A stretch of 64,000 bases of DNA from JBIQKZ01 sp044464765 (GTDB lineage Bacteria; Pseudomonadota; Gammaproteobacteria; Burkholderiales; Burkholderiaceae_B): contig JBIQKZ010000001.1 in the NCBI GenBank assembly GCA_044464765.1, positions 124,001 to 188,000 on the forward strand. The letters are read 5' to 3'. The position numbers and the translations under genes are program-made. Under the pieces are notes generated by a model. It was not told the DNA's origin, ran no database searches, and worked only from the letters and a program-made list of their open reading frames with translations. Shown one piece after another: positions 43,131 to 51,623 of this stretch (position 1 is its first letter; each line of letters begins with the position of its first letter).

Positions 43131-44327
43131 ATGACTACATTGCAACAGGCATATATTGTCGCCGCCACCCGTACTCCGATTGGCAAGGCGCCCCGTGGCG
43201 CGCTGTCGCATTACCGGCCCGACGATCTACTGGCCACCACCATTCGCGGCCTGCTGGCGCAAGCGCCCGGCCTGGACCCCGCCGCCATAGAAGACGCGCT
43301 TGTGGGTTGCGCCATGCCCGAAGGGCCGCAAGGGTTTAACGTGGCCCGCATTGGCGTGCTGCTTTCGGGGTTGCCCAATACGGTTGCAGGCGCCACCGTC
43401 AACCGGTTTTGTGCTTCCGGGCTTACCACCCTGGCCATGGCCGCAGATCGCATCCGGGTGGGCGAGGCCGATGTCCTGATCGCTGCCGGCACCGAATCCA
43501 TGAGCCAGGTGCCCATCATGGGCGTCAACACCACCTTCAGCCCCGATATCTTTGCTCGCGACGAGAATGTCGGCATTGCCTACGGCATGGGGATTACGGC
43601 CGAGCAGGTCGCCCGGCAATGGAAGGTTTCCCGCGAGGATCAAGACGCTTTTGCGCTGCAGTCGCATCAGCGCGCCTTGGCGGCCCAGAAGTCGGGCGGC
43701 TTTGCCGACGAAATCCTGCCCATCGAGGTAACGCGCCGTACGCCCGACCTGGCTACTGGCGAAATCGTCGAAACGCGTAAGTTGCTGAGCCTGGATGAAG
43801 GACCGCGCCCCGACACCAGCCTCGAAGCGTTGACCAAATTGCGGCCTGTATTTGCGGCCAAAGGCAGCGTGACGGCCGGCAATAGTTCGCAGATGTCCGA
43901 CGGGGCAGGCGCTTTGCTGGTCGTGTCCGAGCGCGCCCTGAAAACGCACAACCTGACGCCGCTGGCGCGCTTCGTGTCCTTCTCGGTGCAAGGCGTGCCG
44001 CCCGAGATCATGGGCATTGGCCCCAAGTTCGCCATTCCCAAAGTATTGAAGCAAGCGGGCCTGACACTGGACCAGATGGGCTGGATCGAACTGAACGAAG
44101 CGTTCGCGGCCCAGGCCCTGGCGGTCATTCGCGATCTTGGGCTGGACCCTGAAAAGGTCAATCCGATGGGCGGCGCGATCGCCCTGGGGCATCCGCTTGG
44201 CGCAACCGGCGCCATCCGCGCCGCCACCGTGGTGCACGCGCTGCGCCGGCACAAGCTCGACTACGGAATGCTGACCATGTGCGTGGGCACGGGCATGGGC
44301 GCGGCGGGTATTTTTGAGCGGGTTTGA
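43131..44327 (+). CDS. Acetyl-CoA C-acyltransferase (thiolase, FadA/FadI type)
   Basis: A 398-residue thiolase closing the beta-oxidation cycle. Catalytic residues are Cys94 (NRFCASGLTT), the His in GGAIALGHPLGATGAI and the second Cys in TMCVGTGMG. It is the partner of the preceding multifunctional protein. Two in-frame ATGs lie at 43125 and 43131; the second gives better spacing to AAGGGGA at 43117-43123, so it is chosen. Confidence 0.94.
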   Translation: MTTLQQAYIVAATRTPIGKAPRGALSHYRPDDLLATTIRGLLAQAPGLDPAAIEDALVGCAMPEGPQGFNVARIGVLLSGLPNTVAGATVNRFCASGLTTLAMAADRIRVGEADVLIAAGTESMSQVPIMGVNTTFSPDIFARDENVGIAYGMGITAEQVARQWKVSREDQDAFALQSHQRALAAQKSGGFADEILPIEVTRRTPDLATGEIVETRKLLSLDEGPRPDTSLEALTKLRPVFAAKGSVTAGNSSQMSDGAGALLVVSERALKTHNLTPLARFVSFSVQGVPPEIMGIGPKFAIPKVLKQAGLTLDQMGWIELNEAFAAQALAVIRDLGLDPEKVNPMGGAIALGHPLGATGAIRAATVVHALRRHKLDYGMLTMCVGTGMGAAGIFERV

Positions 44328-44379
44328 GCATTCCAGGCATCCGAATATAAGTGCACAACTAAGCCAACAGGACACTAAC

Positions 44380-44408
44380 CGGGGATTTCCCTGCTAGGGA
44401 AATCCCCG
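44380..44408. terminator. Strong hairpin after the beta-oxidation pair
   Basis: Perfect 13-nt arms CGGGGATTTCCCT (44380-44392) and AGGGAAATCCCCG (44396-44408) with a 3-nt loop lie 53 nt after the thiolase stop. No T-run follows, but the stem is very stable and separates the core region from the next operon. Confidence 0.7.
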
Positions 44409-44457
44409 CCCTATACAGCATTGCATCTGTGCCAATAATTCTTTAGTGTATGGAAAG

Positions 44458-44475
44458 TCTATGCATATGCATAGA
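44458..44475. promoter_or_regulatory. Perfect 18-nt palindrome, probable operator of the opine-dehydrogenase cluster
   Basis: TCTATGCATATGCATAGA is perfectly self-complementary and ends 22 nt before the ATG at 44498. TTGCAT at about 44421 with TAGTGT 17 nt later would place the palindrome near a transcription start. Such a site fits a homodimeric regulator, possibly the MarR protein encoded at 50129. Confidence 0.6.
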
Positions 44476-44497
44476 TTGATCAGACTGGAGACAGGGC

Positions 44498-45571
44498 ATG
44501 GAGATAGCTGTATTGGGGGGCGGTCACGGTTGTTACGCGGCGGCGGCAGATCTAACAGAGCAGGGGCATAGCGTACGTTTGTGGCGGCGCGACGCACACG
44601 CTTTGCAGCCTTTGCTGGAACGCCCTGTCATTCTCCTGAAAGACGAGCACGGCGAGCGGCCTGTCAGTGTCGGCCAGGTGTGCACCGAGATCGGCCAGGC
44701 TGTACAGGGCGCACAGTTGGTTCTGATTCCGTCGCCCGCCGTGGCCCAGCAGGACATTGCGCGTGCCCTGGCTCCCCATCTGGAAGATGGCCAGGTGGTG
44801 TTCTTGCCGCCGGGCACGTTTGGCAGCTACATCATGAGTCAGACCGCGCGGGTTCTGGGTAGCAAGGCAGACGTGGCCTGGGCCGAAACCGGCACTCTGC
44901 CTTGGTTGGCGCGCAAGCACGGCCCGGCGACCGTGGCAATCACCATGCGGGCAACGCGGCTGCCCACAGGCGTCTACCCAGCTACTAAGGCGGCGCACGC
45001 CATGGGGGTCATCAGCCAGGCCTTTCCTTCGGTCGAGCCGTGCGAGGATGCATTGTCAGGCGCGCTGATGAATGCCGGCCCCATCATTCATCCGCCCCTT
45101 ATCTTGCTTAACGCCGCACCGCTGCAGCATTTTCCCGAATGGGATATCCATAACGAAGGCACGCAGCCTGCCGTACGCGCTGTCACTACCCAGCTGGATA
45201 ATGAACGCATCGCCGTACGCGAAGCGCTGGGCTACGCTGCCCCGCATTTCCCATTGTCCGACCATTACGAAAACGATCAGTGGATGTATGGCGATTCGCA
45301 CAAGAAACTGGTGGACAGCGGCGACTGGCGCGAGCATATTGATCTGCATACGCATCGCTATATGACCGAAGATGTGGTGCTGGGCTTGGCCTTCCTGGCT
45401 TCGGTGGCCGACTGGGCCAAGTGCGACGCTCCAATCGCGAAAGGCTTGCTGGCCATCGCGGGCGGCATTCTTGGCAAGGACCTACGCAAGGGCGAACGCA
45501 CCCTGGGCGCTCTGGGGCTGGATGGTCTGAGCAAAGATCAGATGCGAACCATGCTGTTGCAGGGGGCGTGA
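44498..45571 (+). CDS. Opine (octopine/nopaline) dehydrogenase family protein
   Basis: A 357-residue NAD(P)-dependent oxidoreductase. The Rossmann motif VLGGGHGCYAAAADL is at the N-terminus, VFLPPGTFGSYIM follows, and the C-terminal helical domain opens with MNAGPIIHPPLILLN, the Asn...His signature of octopine dehydrogenases. The family joins or splits an amino acid and a 2-oxo acid by reductive condensation, although many bacterial members have unknown substrates. GGAGA lies about 7 nt upstream of the ATG. The stop shares a base with the next ATG (TGATG). The direction in vivo is unknown. Confidence 0.85.
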   Translation: MEIAVLGGGHGCYAAAADLTEQGHSVRLWRRDAHALQPLLERPVILLKDEHGERPVSVGQVCTEIGQAVQGAQLVLIPSPAVAQQDIARALAPHLEDGQVVFLPPGTFGSYIMSQTARVLGSKADVAWAETGTLPWLARKHGPATVAITMRATRLPTGVYPATKAAHAMGVISQAFPSVEPCEDALSGALMNAGPIIHPPLILLNAAPLQHFPEWDIHNEGTQPAVRAVTTQLDNERIAVREALGYAAPHFPLSDHYENDQWMYGDSHKKLVDSGDWREHIDLHTHRYMTEDVVLGLAFLASVADWAKCDAPIAKGLLAIAGGILGKDLRKGERTLGALGLDGLSKDQMRTMLLQGA

Positions 45572-46641
45572 TGACTTCACAGCGTTCCAGTTCAGACGCG
45601 GGCGCTGCTGCTGCACCTGCGCGTGCAGAGGGTTCGGGGAAGGCGGCTATTTGCCGCACGGTAGCCATTGGCGCAGGCCGCATGGGCCGGGGCATTGCGT
45701 TGGCGTATGCCTTGCGTGGTCATCGCGTGGCGATTGTGGACTTCAAGTCTCGCCCGGTCGCGGCCTACCAGGACTTGCTCGAAAGCGTGCAAAGCGAGCT
45801 GAGGCTTACGCTCGAGCAACTGGCCGGCCTGGGCATGTTCGACGCCGGCGAGATCCCTGAACACCTGTCGCGCATCAGCATTCATCCGCTGGACCAAGCC
45901 GACGCGGTCTTGAGCAACGCAGCCATCGTTTACGAAGGTGTACCCGAAACGGCCGAAGCCAAGCGAGATGCGCTGGGCCGCATCAGTGCGGCCACGGGCG
46001 CGCACACCATCATTGCGTCCACCACGTCCACCATGTTGGCGTCCGACTTGGCGGCCATGGTGGCCCAGCCCGAGCGTTTTGTGAATGCCCACTGGCTGAA
46101 CCCGGCGTACATCATTCCGCTGGTGGAAATCAGCGCTCACGAGGGCACCGCGCCCGACACCGTGGCTCGGCTTAAAGAGAATCTTGAATCCATCGGCAAG
46201 GTGCCGGTGCAGTGCAGTTGCAGCCCGGGGTATATCGTGCCCCGTTTACAAACCCTAGTCATGAACGAGGCGGCGCGCATGGTCGAAGAAAACGTGGCAA
46301 CCGCCGAAGAAATAGACCTGGCCACGCGGTACGGCCTGGGCTTTCGATTTGCCGCCATTGGCGTTCTTGAGTTTATCGACTATGGCGGCAACGATATCTT
46401 GTATCACGCAGGAAATTACCTTGCCGAGAACCTCGACGCAGACCGTTATGCCATGCCCGACATCGTGCGCCGCTATATGCACGAAGGCAAAAACGGTTTG
46501 CGCTCGGCAAGCGGGTTTCGCTCTTACGAGGGAATTGATTTAGAAGAATATCGGCGCGATGTACTGGCCCGAGCCCTGGCGATGCTAAGGCATTTCGGTC
46601 TGGATCAACGCGTTCCTTCCACCGTGGCAAAAGGAAAGTAA
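45571..46641 (+). CDS. 3-hydroxyacyl-CoA dehydrogenase family protein
   Basis: A 356-residue NAD-binding oxidoreductase. After a ~27-residue polar leader, VAIGAGRMGRGIALAYA is the Rossmann motif, IASTTSTMLASDLA is the conserved Ser/Asn loop and AHWLNPAYIIPLVEIS is the catalytic H-x-x-N-P block. The C-terminal helical domain (PGYIVPRLQTLVMNEAARMV) is complete. Relatives act on 3-hydroxybutyryl-CoA, gulonate or related 3-hydroxy acids. The pairing with an opine-dehydrogenase homologue suggests successive oxidation of one imported compound, an inference from overlap only. Confidence 0.85.
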   Translation: MTSQRSSSDAGAAAAPARAEGSGKAAICRTVAIGAGRMGRGIALAYALRGHRVAIVDFKSRPVAAYQDLLESVQSELRLTLEQLAGLGMFDAGEIPEHLSRISIHPLDQADAVLSNAAIVYEGVPETAEAKRDALGRISAATGAHTIIASTTSTMLASDLAAMVAQPERFVNAHWLNPAYIIPLVEISAHEGTAPDTVARLKENLESIGKVPVQCSCSPGYIVPRLQTLVMNEAARMVEENVATAEEIDLATRYGLGFRFAAIGVLEFIDYGGNDILYHAGNYLAENLDADRYAMPDIVRRYMHEGKNGLRSASGFRSYEGIDLEEYRRDVLARALAMLRHFGLDQRVPSTVAKGK

Positions 46642-46643
46642 CT

Positions 46644-47627
46644 ATGAACAAGATACTTCAAGGTTTGTTGATGACGCTGGGCCTGGCTGCTGTGGCGGCT
46701 CCGGCCGCGGCGGCGGATGTGCCGGAACTCCGTGTGGGCTGGACCATCCCGGCCGAAGAAGCCAAATACCTGATGATGAAGCGCCCGGAACTGTTCCCCG
46801 ATCTTGGGAAAACCTACCAGATCAAATGGACCCAGTTCCAGGGCACCTCGCCCATGGTGCAGGCCATGCGCGCCGAGGTTCTGGATTGCTCGACGATGGC
46901 GCCGTTGTCGATGGCGCAGGGTTATATCGAAAGCGGCTTGAAAACCTACATCATTGCCCAGCACGTGCAAGAGCAGAAGGACTATTTCTCGGTGTATTGG
47001 GCGGTCAAGGATGACGGCCCGATCAAGTCGGCCGCCGACCTGAAAGGCAAGGTGATCGGCACCAACGCCTACGGCTCGGGCGTGTATTTTCAGATGCTCC
47101 TGTGGCTGAAACAAAACGGCCTCGATCCCGAGAAAGACGTCAAGATTGTCGAAACAGGCTTCCCGGCCTCGGCTGACGCCATCCGCTCGGGCCGCGTCGA
47201 TGCCGGGCCGCTGGTTCAGCCTTTTGCGTTGCTGGCTGAAGAAAAAGGCGATACACGCGAGTTGTTCGCGTTGTCTGAAGTGCAGTCGCCCACGGTACAG
47301 ATTTTTGAAGGGTGCCGGCAAGCCTACGCCGATGCCAATCCCGAGATCGTCAAAGCCTACATAAAAGACCTTCAGCGCGCCATGAAAATGCTGCTTGAAG
47401 ATCGTAGTCTGGCGGTTGCCGTGGCCTCTGAAATCACTCGCGCGCCTAAGGAGCTATTGGATAAATACTTGTTTACCAACAAGGATTTCGCGCATTCCGA
47501 CGACATGAGCCCGAATCTGGAGTCCATTCAGGCCACCCTCGATCTGCAACACAAGGCAGGCTTTTTGGCCAAGCCTGTCAAGGTCTCGGATTTTGTCAAA
47601 GAAGGCTTGGTTGCACCTGTCAAATGA
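46644..47627 (+). CDS. ABC transporter substrate-binding protein, SsuA/NMT1 family
   Basis: A 327-residue periplasmic binding protein with signal MNKILQGLLMTLGLAAVAAP and a cut near AAAADV. NMT1-like features are LRVGWTIPAEEAKYLMMKRP, MRAEVLDCSTMAPLSMAQGY, and DLKGKVIGTNAYGSGVYFQM. It is the receptor for the ATPase and two permeases downstream. It lies 2 nt after the dehydrogenase stop and overlaps the ATPase start (ATGA). Confidence 0.88.
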   Translation: MNKILQGLLMTLGLAAVAAPAAAADVPELRVGWTIPAEEAKYLMMKRPELFPDLGKTYQIKWTQFQGTSPMVQAMRAEVLDCSTMAPLSMAQGYIESGLKTYIIAQHVQEQKDYFSVYWAVKDDGPIKSAADLKGKVIGTNAYGSGVYFQMLLWLKQNGLDPEKDVKIVETGFPASADAIRSGRVDAGPLVQPFALLAEEKGDTRELFALSEVQSPTVQIFEGCRQAYADANPEIVKAYIKDLQRAMKMLLEDRSLAVAVASEITRAPKELLDKYLFTNKDFAHSDDMSPNLESIQATLDLQHKAGFLAKPVKVSDFVKEGLVAPVK

Positions 47628-48385
47628 TCACTATCGAGCAATTAGGAAAAACCTTCCAGACGGCCCGGGGCACCTCGCACACGGCGATCACTGATATTTC
47701 GCTGCAGGTGCCCGAAGGCCAGTTTGTCTCCATTCTTGGCCCTAGCGGTTGCGGGAAAAGCACCTTGCTGTACATCGTCGGCGGGTTTGAGCAGGCGAGC
47801 ACCGGGCAAGTCAAGGTGGACGGCAAGCGGGTCGATTCACCCGGCCCTGATCGCGGGCCCGTCTTCCAGGAATATGCTTTGTTTCCGTGGAAGACGGTGC
47901 TTAGCAATGTCGCGTATGGCTTGCGTGAACAGGGTGTGGGCAAGACTGAGGCCGAGTCGCGTGCCATGCAATGGCTTGAAAAGGTCAAGCTGGCGGATTA
48001 CGCCGGTTTTTATCCACGCGAGCTTTCGGGCGGCATGCGCCAGCGCGCCGCCATCGCGCGCACGCTGGCGTACGAGCCCAAGATCTTGCTGATGGATGAA
48101 CCATTTGGCGCGCTGGATGCGCATACCCGTTTGAAGTTGCAGGCAGGGCTTCTGACGCTATGGGAGCAGCTCAGCAATACGGTGCTATTCGTTACCCACG
48201 GGGTGGAAGAGGCGGTGTATTTGTCTGACCGCGTGGTCGTTCTAAGCGGCACGCCGGGCACCGTCAAAGAGATTGTCGACATCGACTTGCCACGTCCACG
48301 CGTACGGGCTGAACTCCTGCGCAATCCTGCCTACCAGGAATACGTCATTCATCTTGAGAACCTTTTGGTGGCGCAAGCAGCATGA
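47624..48385 (+). CDS. ABC transporter ATP-binding protein, SsuB/TauB type
   Basis: A 253-residue ATPase with Walker A GPSGCGKST, Q-loop VFQEYALFPWKTVLSNV, signature LSGGMRQRAAIARTL, Walker B ILLMDEPFGALD and H-loop VTHGVEEAVYLSDRV. It couples ATP hydrolysis to import of the operon's substrate. Both ends overlap the neighbours by ATGA. Confidence 0.94.
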   Translation: MITIEQLGKTFQTARGTSHTAITDISLQVPEGQFVSILGPSGCGKSTLLYIVGGFEQASTGQVKVDGKRVDSPGPDRGPVFQEYALFPWKTVLSNVAYGLREQGVGKTEAESRAMQWLEKVKLADYAGFYPRELSGGMRQRAAIARTLAYEPKILLMDEPFGALDAHTRLKLQAGLLTLWEQLSNTVLFVTHGVEEAVYLSDRVVVLSGTPGTVKEIVDIDLPRPRVRAELLRNPAYQEYVIHLENLLVAQAA

Positions 48386-49212
48386 GTGCAAATCCTGAAC
48401 AAGCGCCAAGGCGCAAACCTTCGGCACCCTCGCAAAGAGCGCCGTGGTACGAGCAGCCCGTGCTGCCCTTCCTGGTTGCGGTCGTGCTGTTGGGCCTGGG
48501 GTGGGCATTGGCGTCGTGGGTGATGGACTTCAACTCATTTCCGGGGCCCATTGCCGCTGTGCGCGAACTGCCGGGAATCTTGCTGGATCCAGGCGCCTTG
48601 TGGGCCATTCTGCAATCCATCGGGCGCATGTTTGCCGGTTATGTCTGGGCGCTGATCTTTGCCATCCCTCTGGGCTTGGCCATGGGCCGCAGCGAACGGG
48701 TGTACGACGTTTTCTATCCCCTGGTGTCGCTGGCTTATCCCATGCCTAAAGCAGCCCTCATGCCCATACTGATGTTGTGGTTCGGGCTGGGCAGCTTCTC
48801 CAAGATCCTGGTCATTGCCATGGGCGTCAGCTTGCCGGTGCTGTATCACAGTTACCAGGGAGCGTGCCGTATCGAGAAGAAACTGGTCTGGACGGCGCAG
48901 TCCATGGGCATGGGGCCTGTCGCCCGCCTGTTCAAAATCGTTTTGCCGGCGGCCTTGCCGGAAATCCTGATTGGTTGCCGAGTGGGCATTGTCATGGCGT
49001 TGATCGTCATGGTGTCGTCGGAAATGATCGCGCGTCAGGAAGGGGTGGGCAATCTGCTGTTCACTTCCATGGATATGGCGCAGTATGCCTCGGTGTATGC
49101 GGTTATTTTGATTCTGGCCGTGTTGGGGTTTACGCTGGACTGGCTGTTCGAAAAGGCGCGCCGCTACCTCACCCACTGGGCCGAGTCGTCCGGCGGAACG
49201 GCGTTACGCTAG
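48382..49212 (+). CDS. ABC transporter permease, SsuC/TauC type (first)
   Basis: A 276-residue inner-membrane permease with about six hydrophobic helices and the EAA segment KKLVWTAQSMGMGPVARLFK facing the ATPase. A ~25-residue polar N-terminus precedes the first helix. Its ATG overlaps the ATPase stop. Confidence 0.92.
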   Translation: MSANPEQAPRRKPSAPSQRAPWYEQPVLPFLVAVVLLGLGWALASWVMDFNSFPGPIAAVRELPGILLDPGALWAILQSIGRMFAGYVWALIFAIPLGLAMGRSERVYDVFYPLVSLAYPMPKAALMPILMLWFGLGSFSKILVIAMGVSLPVLYHSYQGACRIEKKLVWTAQSMGMGPVARLFKIVLPAALPEILIGCRVGIVMALIVMVSSEMIARQEGVGNLLFTSMDMAQYASVYAVILILAVLGFTLDWLFEKARRYLTHWAESSGGTALR

Positions 49213-49236
49213 CTGATGGAGCAATAGGGAATTCGC

Positions 49237-50019
49237 ATGAGCACGCAAATTATTGTGGGCAGATCGTGGGGGCGGGGCCTGTGGATCAGTTGTAAACGCC
49301 TGCTGTCGCCCCTGGTGGTTGTTCTGGCGTGGGAAGCCGTATGCCGCCTGGGCTGGATCGAACCTCAACTTCTGCCTTCGCCCAGCGCCATCTTCGTGCG
49401 ACTGATTGAAATGGCGACCGAGGCCGAGTTCTGGCAGAATTTTGGTATTACTCTGTATCGCTTGGTGGTCGGTTTGGCGCTGGCGATTGTTTTGGGCGTC
49501 GTGCTGGGTCTGGCCGCCCAGCTTTCGCGTATCAGCGCGGCCATACTGGATGCCTTGGTTCGTTTGCTGGCGCCCATTCCCAAGATCGCCCTGTACCCGG
49601 CGCTTATTCTGATTTTCGGGTTCGAGAACTCCTCTAAAATCGCGCTCATTGTGGCCGATGCCCTGTTCCCGGTCCTGATGGCCACCTGGGCGGCCGCGCG
49701 TGCGGTTGACCAGAAGCTGATCTGGTCCGCCCGAGCGGCGGGCACCAGCCCCATGCGTTGCCTTTGGAAGGTGACGCTTCCGGCCATCGTGCCCACAGTG
49801 CTGGCGGGGGTCAGGGTGGCGGGCGTCATTGCCTGCGTTGTGGTGTTCCTGGCTGAAATGATTGCCTCGACCGATGGCCTGGGTCACTTGCTGACCGTGG
49901 CTGCGCGTGCGTACCGAACACTGGATATGTTCGTGCCTTTGGTGTGGATTTGCGCGCTGGGGCTGGCCTTGAACGCCCTGATCGGATTCGTGCAACGTCG
50001 CACCGACCATGGAGGGTAG
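49237..50019 (+). CDS. ABC transporter permease, SsuC/TauC type (second)
   Basis: A 260-residue permease with the EAA segment DQKLIWSARAAGTSPMRCLW. It is related to the first permease but clearly diverged, so a heterodimeric channel is likely. It begins 24 nt after the first permease and is the last transporter gene of the cluster. Confidence 0.92.
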   Translation: MSTQIIVGRSWGRGLWISCKRLLSPLVVVLAWEAVCRLGWIEPQLLPSPSAIFVRLIEMATEAEFWQNFGITLYRLVVGLALAIVLGVVLGLAAQLSRISAAILDALVRLLAPIPKIALYPALILIFGFENSSKIALIVADALFPVLMATWAAARAVDQKLIWSARAAGTSPMRCLWKVTLPAIVPTVLAGVRVAGVIACVVVFLAEMIASTDGLGHLLTVAARAYRTLDMFVPLVWICALGLALNALIGFVQRRTDHGG

Positions 50020-50042
50020 GGTAGCATGCTGTTTGGCCGAGC

Positions 50043-50069
50043 CCGCATGACTTGCTGACTAACATGCGG
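50043..50069. promoter_or_regulatory. Inverted repeat upstream of the MarR gene
   Basis: CCGCATG (50043-50049) and CATGCGG (50063-50069) are perfect 7-nt arms around a 13-nt spacer, 24 nt after the permease stop and 60 nt before the MarR start. It may be a weak terminator of the transporter operon or an autoregulatory site. Confidence 0.35.
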
Positions 50070-50128
50070 TTGATCGAACAGACAGCAGCGCGTCGACCCC
50101 GGGATGGGGCATAAGAAGGTGTAGATAA

Positions 50129-50614
50129 ATGGCAAATGCGTTAAGAAAAACAAGCCCTGAGCGGCCGTTGGATCCGTCCCCCCCTTATCTCGGGCACGAT
50201 ACCTTCATGCCTTATGTCCTTAATCAGGCAACGGCTGCCTTGAATGCAGACTTTCAGGTGGTGCTGCGTGAGCACAACATGACGCTGCTGCACTGGCGCG
50301 TGTTGGCTTTCTTAAGTGAAACCGATGGCTTGGGCGTCAGCGCGCTGGCGCGTGTTACCGGCGTGGACCAGGCGACCTTGTCGCGCGCGTTGACGGTGAT
50401 GCAAACCGCCGGATACATCGCGCGCCTGCCGCATAAGAACGATAATCGCATGGTGGCCATCAAGATATTGCCGGCGGGCAAAAACCAATTCAACGAAGTG
50501 TTGCCCTTGGCTTGGGAAATCTATTTGCGTGCCGTGCACGGCCTTAGCCTGGACGAGCAACAAACCTTGCACTACTTGCTGAATCGTATACGCGACAATA
50601 TGCAGGCTGACTAG
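50129..50614 (+). CDS. MarR-family transcriptional regulator
   Basis: A 161-residue winged-helix regulator. The central DNA-binding region is SALARVTGVDQATLSRALTV, followed by the wing GYIARLPHKNDNRMVAIKI, in which the usual MarR D-x-R is N-x-R. Flanking helices form the dimer interface. It lies between the ABC importer and the asparaginase gene and probably represses the 44498-51623 cluster, possibly through the 18-nt palindrome at 44458. Confidence 0.88.
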   Translation: MANALRKTSPERPLDPSPPYLGHDTFMPYVLNQATAALNADFQVVLREHNMTLLHWRVLAFLSETDGLGVSALARVTGVDQATLSRALTVMQTAGYIARLPHKNDNRMVAIKILPAGKNQFNEVLPLAWEIYLRAVHGLSLDEQQTLHYLLNRIRDNMQAD

Positions 50615-50651
50615 TGTCGTGCCTTGGTCGTTAAGAGAACGGAGTGAAACA

Positions 50652-51623
50652 ATGGCACTGCCAACAGTGAATGTATTTGTCTTGGGCGGCACAATTACCA
50701 TGGCGCCGGGTAGCGATGGCATAACGCCAAAACTTACGGGCGACGACCTGGTTGCCGGCTTGCCGGCCCTGGGCAAGGTGGCGAAGCTGGCGGTGCATAC
50801 CCCTTTCCTTAAACCCGGGGCGTCCCTGGGCATGAGCGATATTGCCCAGGTTGCCCGCCAAATCTCCCGCGACAGCGGTGCAGACGGATCAGTGGTGGTG
50901 CAGGGCACCGACACCATCGACGAAACCAGCTTTCTTCTGCATCTGCTGTATGGGGGCGATGCGCCTGTGGTGGTCACCGGCGCCATGCGCGGCGCGGCGG
51001 CCGCCGGGGCCGACGGGCCGGCAAACCTGATGGCCGCCGTCGCTACGGCCGCCAGCGAGGAAGCGGCCGGGCAGGGCGTGTTGGTCGTCTTGAACGACGA
51101 AATCCATCATGCCGTCATGGCCGAGAAAATGCACAAGGGCTTGACCAACGCGTTCCAGTCCTCCAATAGCGGAGCGGTCGGTTACGTCATGGAAGGCGTG
51201 GTGCGCATGTTGCGTACGCCGCTGGCGCCGGCGCGGCCCAGCCTGGCCCCCGAGCGTTTCGGCAAGGTGGCGCTAGTCAAGGTCAGCCTCGACGATCAGC
51301 CGGATCTGCTGCAGGCCTTGCCGGGCCTGGGCTATGAAGGCGCTGTCGTCGAGGCCATGGGTGCGGGCCACGTGCCCGAGACCTGGGTGTCGGCCCTAGA
51401 CGAACTGACCGACCGGATGCCCGTCGTGCTGGCTTCGCGGGTCGTCGGCGGGCCGATTTTCAGCAATACCTACGGCTTTCCAGGCTCCGAGATCGACCTG
51501 CTCAAGCGCGGCCTGATCCCCGCCGGATGGCTGTCGCCGCACAAAGCCCGTTTGCTGCTGTCGGCGGCGATTGGGTCAGGCCTGGCCGGCCCCGAGGTTC
51601 GCGAGGTGTTTGGGGCGTTTTAG
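50652..51623 (+). CDS. Type I/II L-asparaginase family protein
   Basis: A 323-residue amidohydrolase. Catalytic elements are the N-terminal threonine loop VLGGTITM (Thr14) and VVQGTDTIDET (Thr86, Asp87); VTGAMRGAAAAGADGPANL is the lysine/serine-equivalent block, in which the usual P-S-T-x-x-S is altered to G-A-A-A-A-G. No signal peptide is present, so it acts in the cytoplasm. Its cluster suggests deamidation of an imported amide rather than general asparagine use. GGAGTG lies about 6 nt before the ATG at 50652. It is convergent with the ECF sigma gene, stops overlapping by 4 nt. Confidence 0.88.
   Translation: MALPTVNVFVLGGTITMAPGSDGITPKLTGDDLVAGLPALGKVAKLAVHTPFLKPGASLGMSDIAQVARQISRDSGADGSVVVQGTDTIDETSFLLHLLYGGDAPVVVTGAMRGAAAAGADGPANLMAAVATAASEEAAGQGVLVVLNDEIHHAVMAEKMHKGLTNAFQSSNSGAVGYVMEGVVRMLRTPLAPARPSLAPERFGKVALVKVSLDDQPDLLQALPGLGYEGAVVEAMGAGHVPETWVSALDELTDRMPVVLASRVVGGPIFSNTYGFPGSEIDLLKRGLIPAGWLSPHKARLLLSAAIGSGLAGPEVREVFGAF

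Noticed and set aside
43227..44375. Open reading frame of 382 codons on the minus strand
   Set aside because: It is antisense to the thiolase, which has all catalytic residues; a GC-driven shadow.
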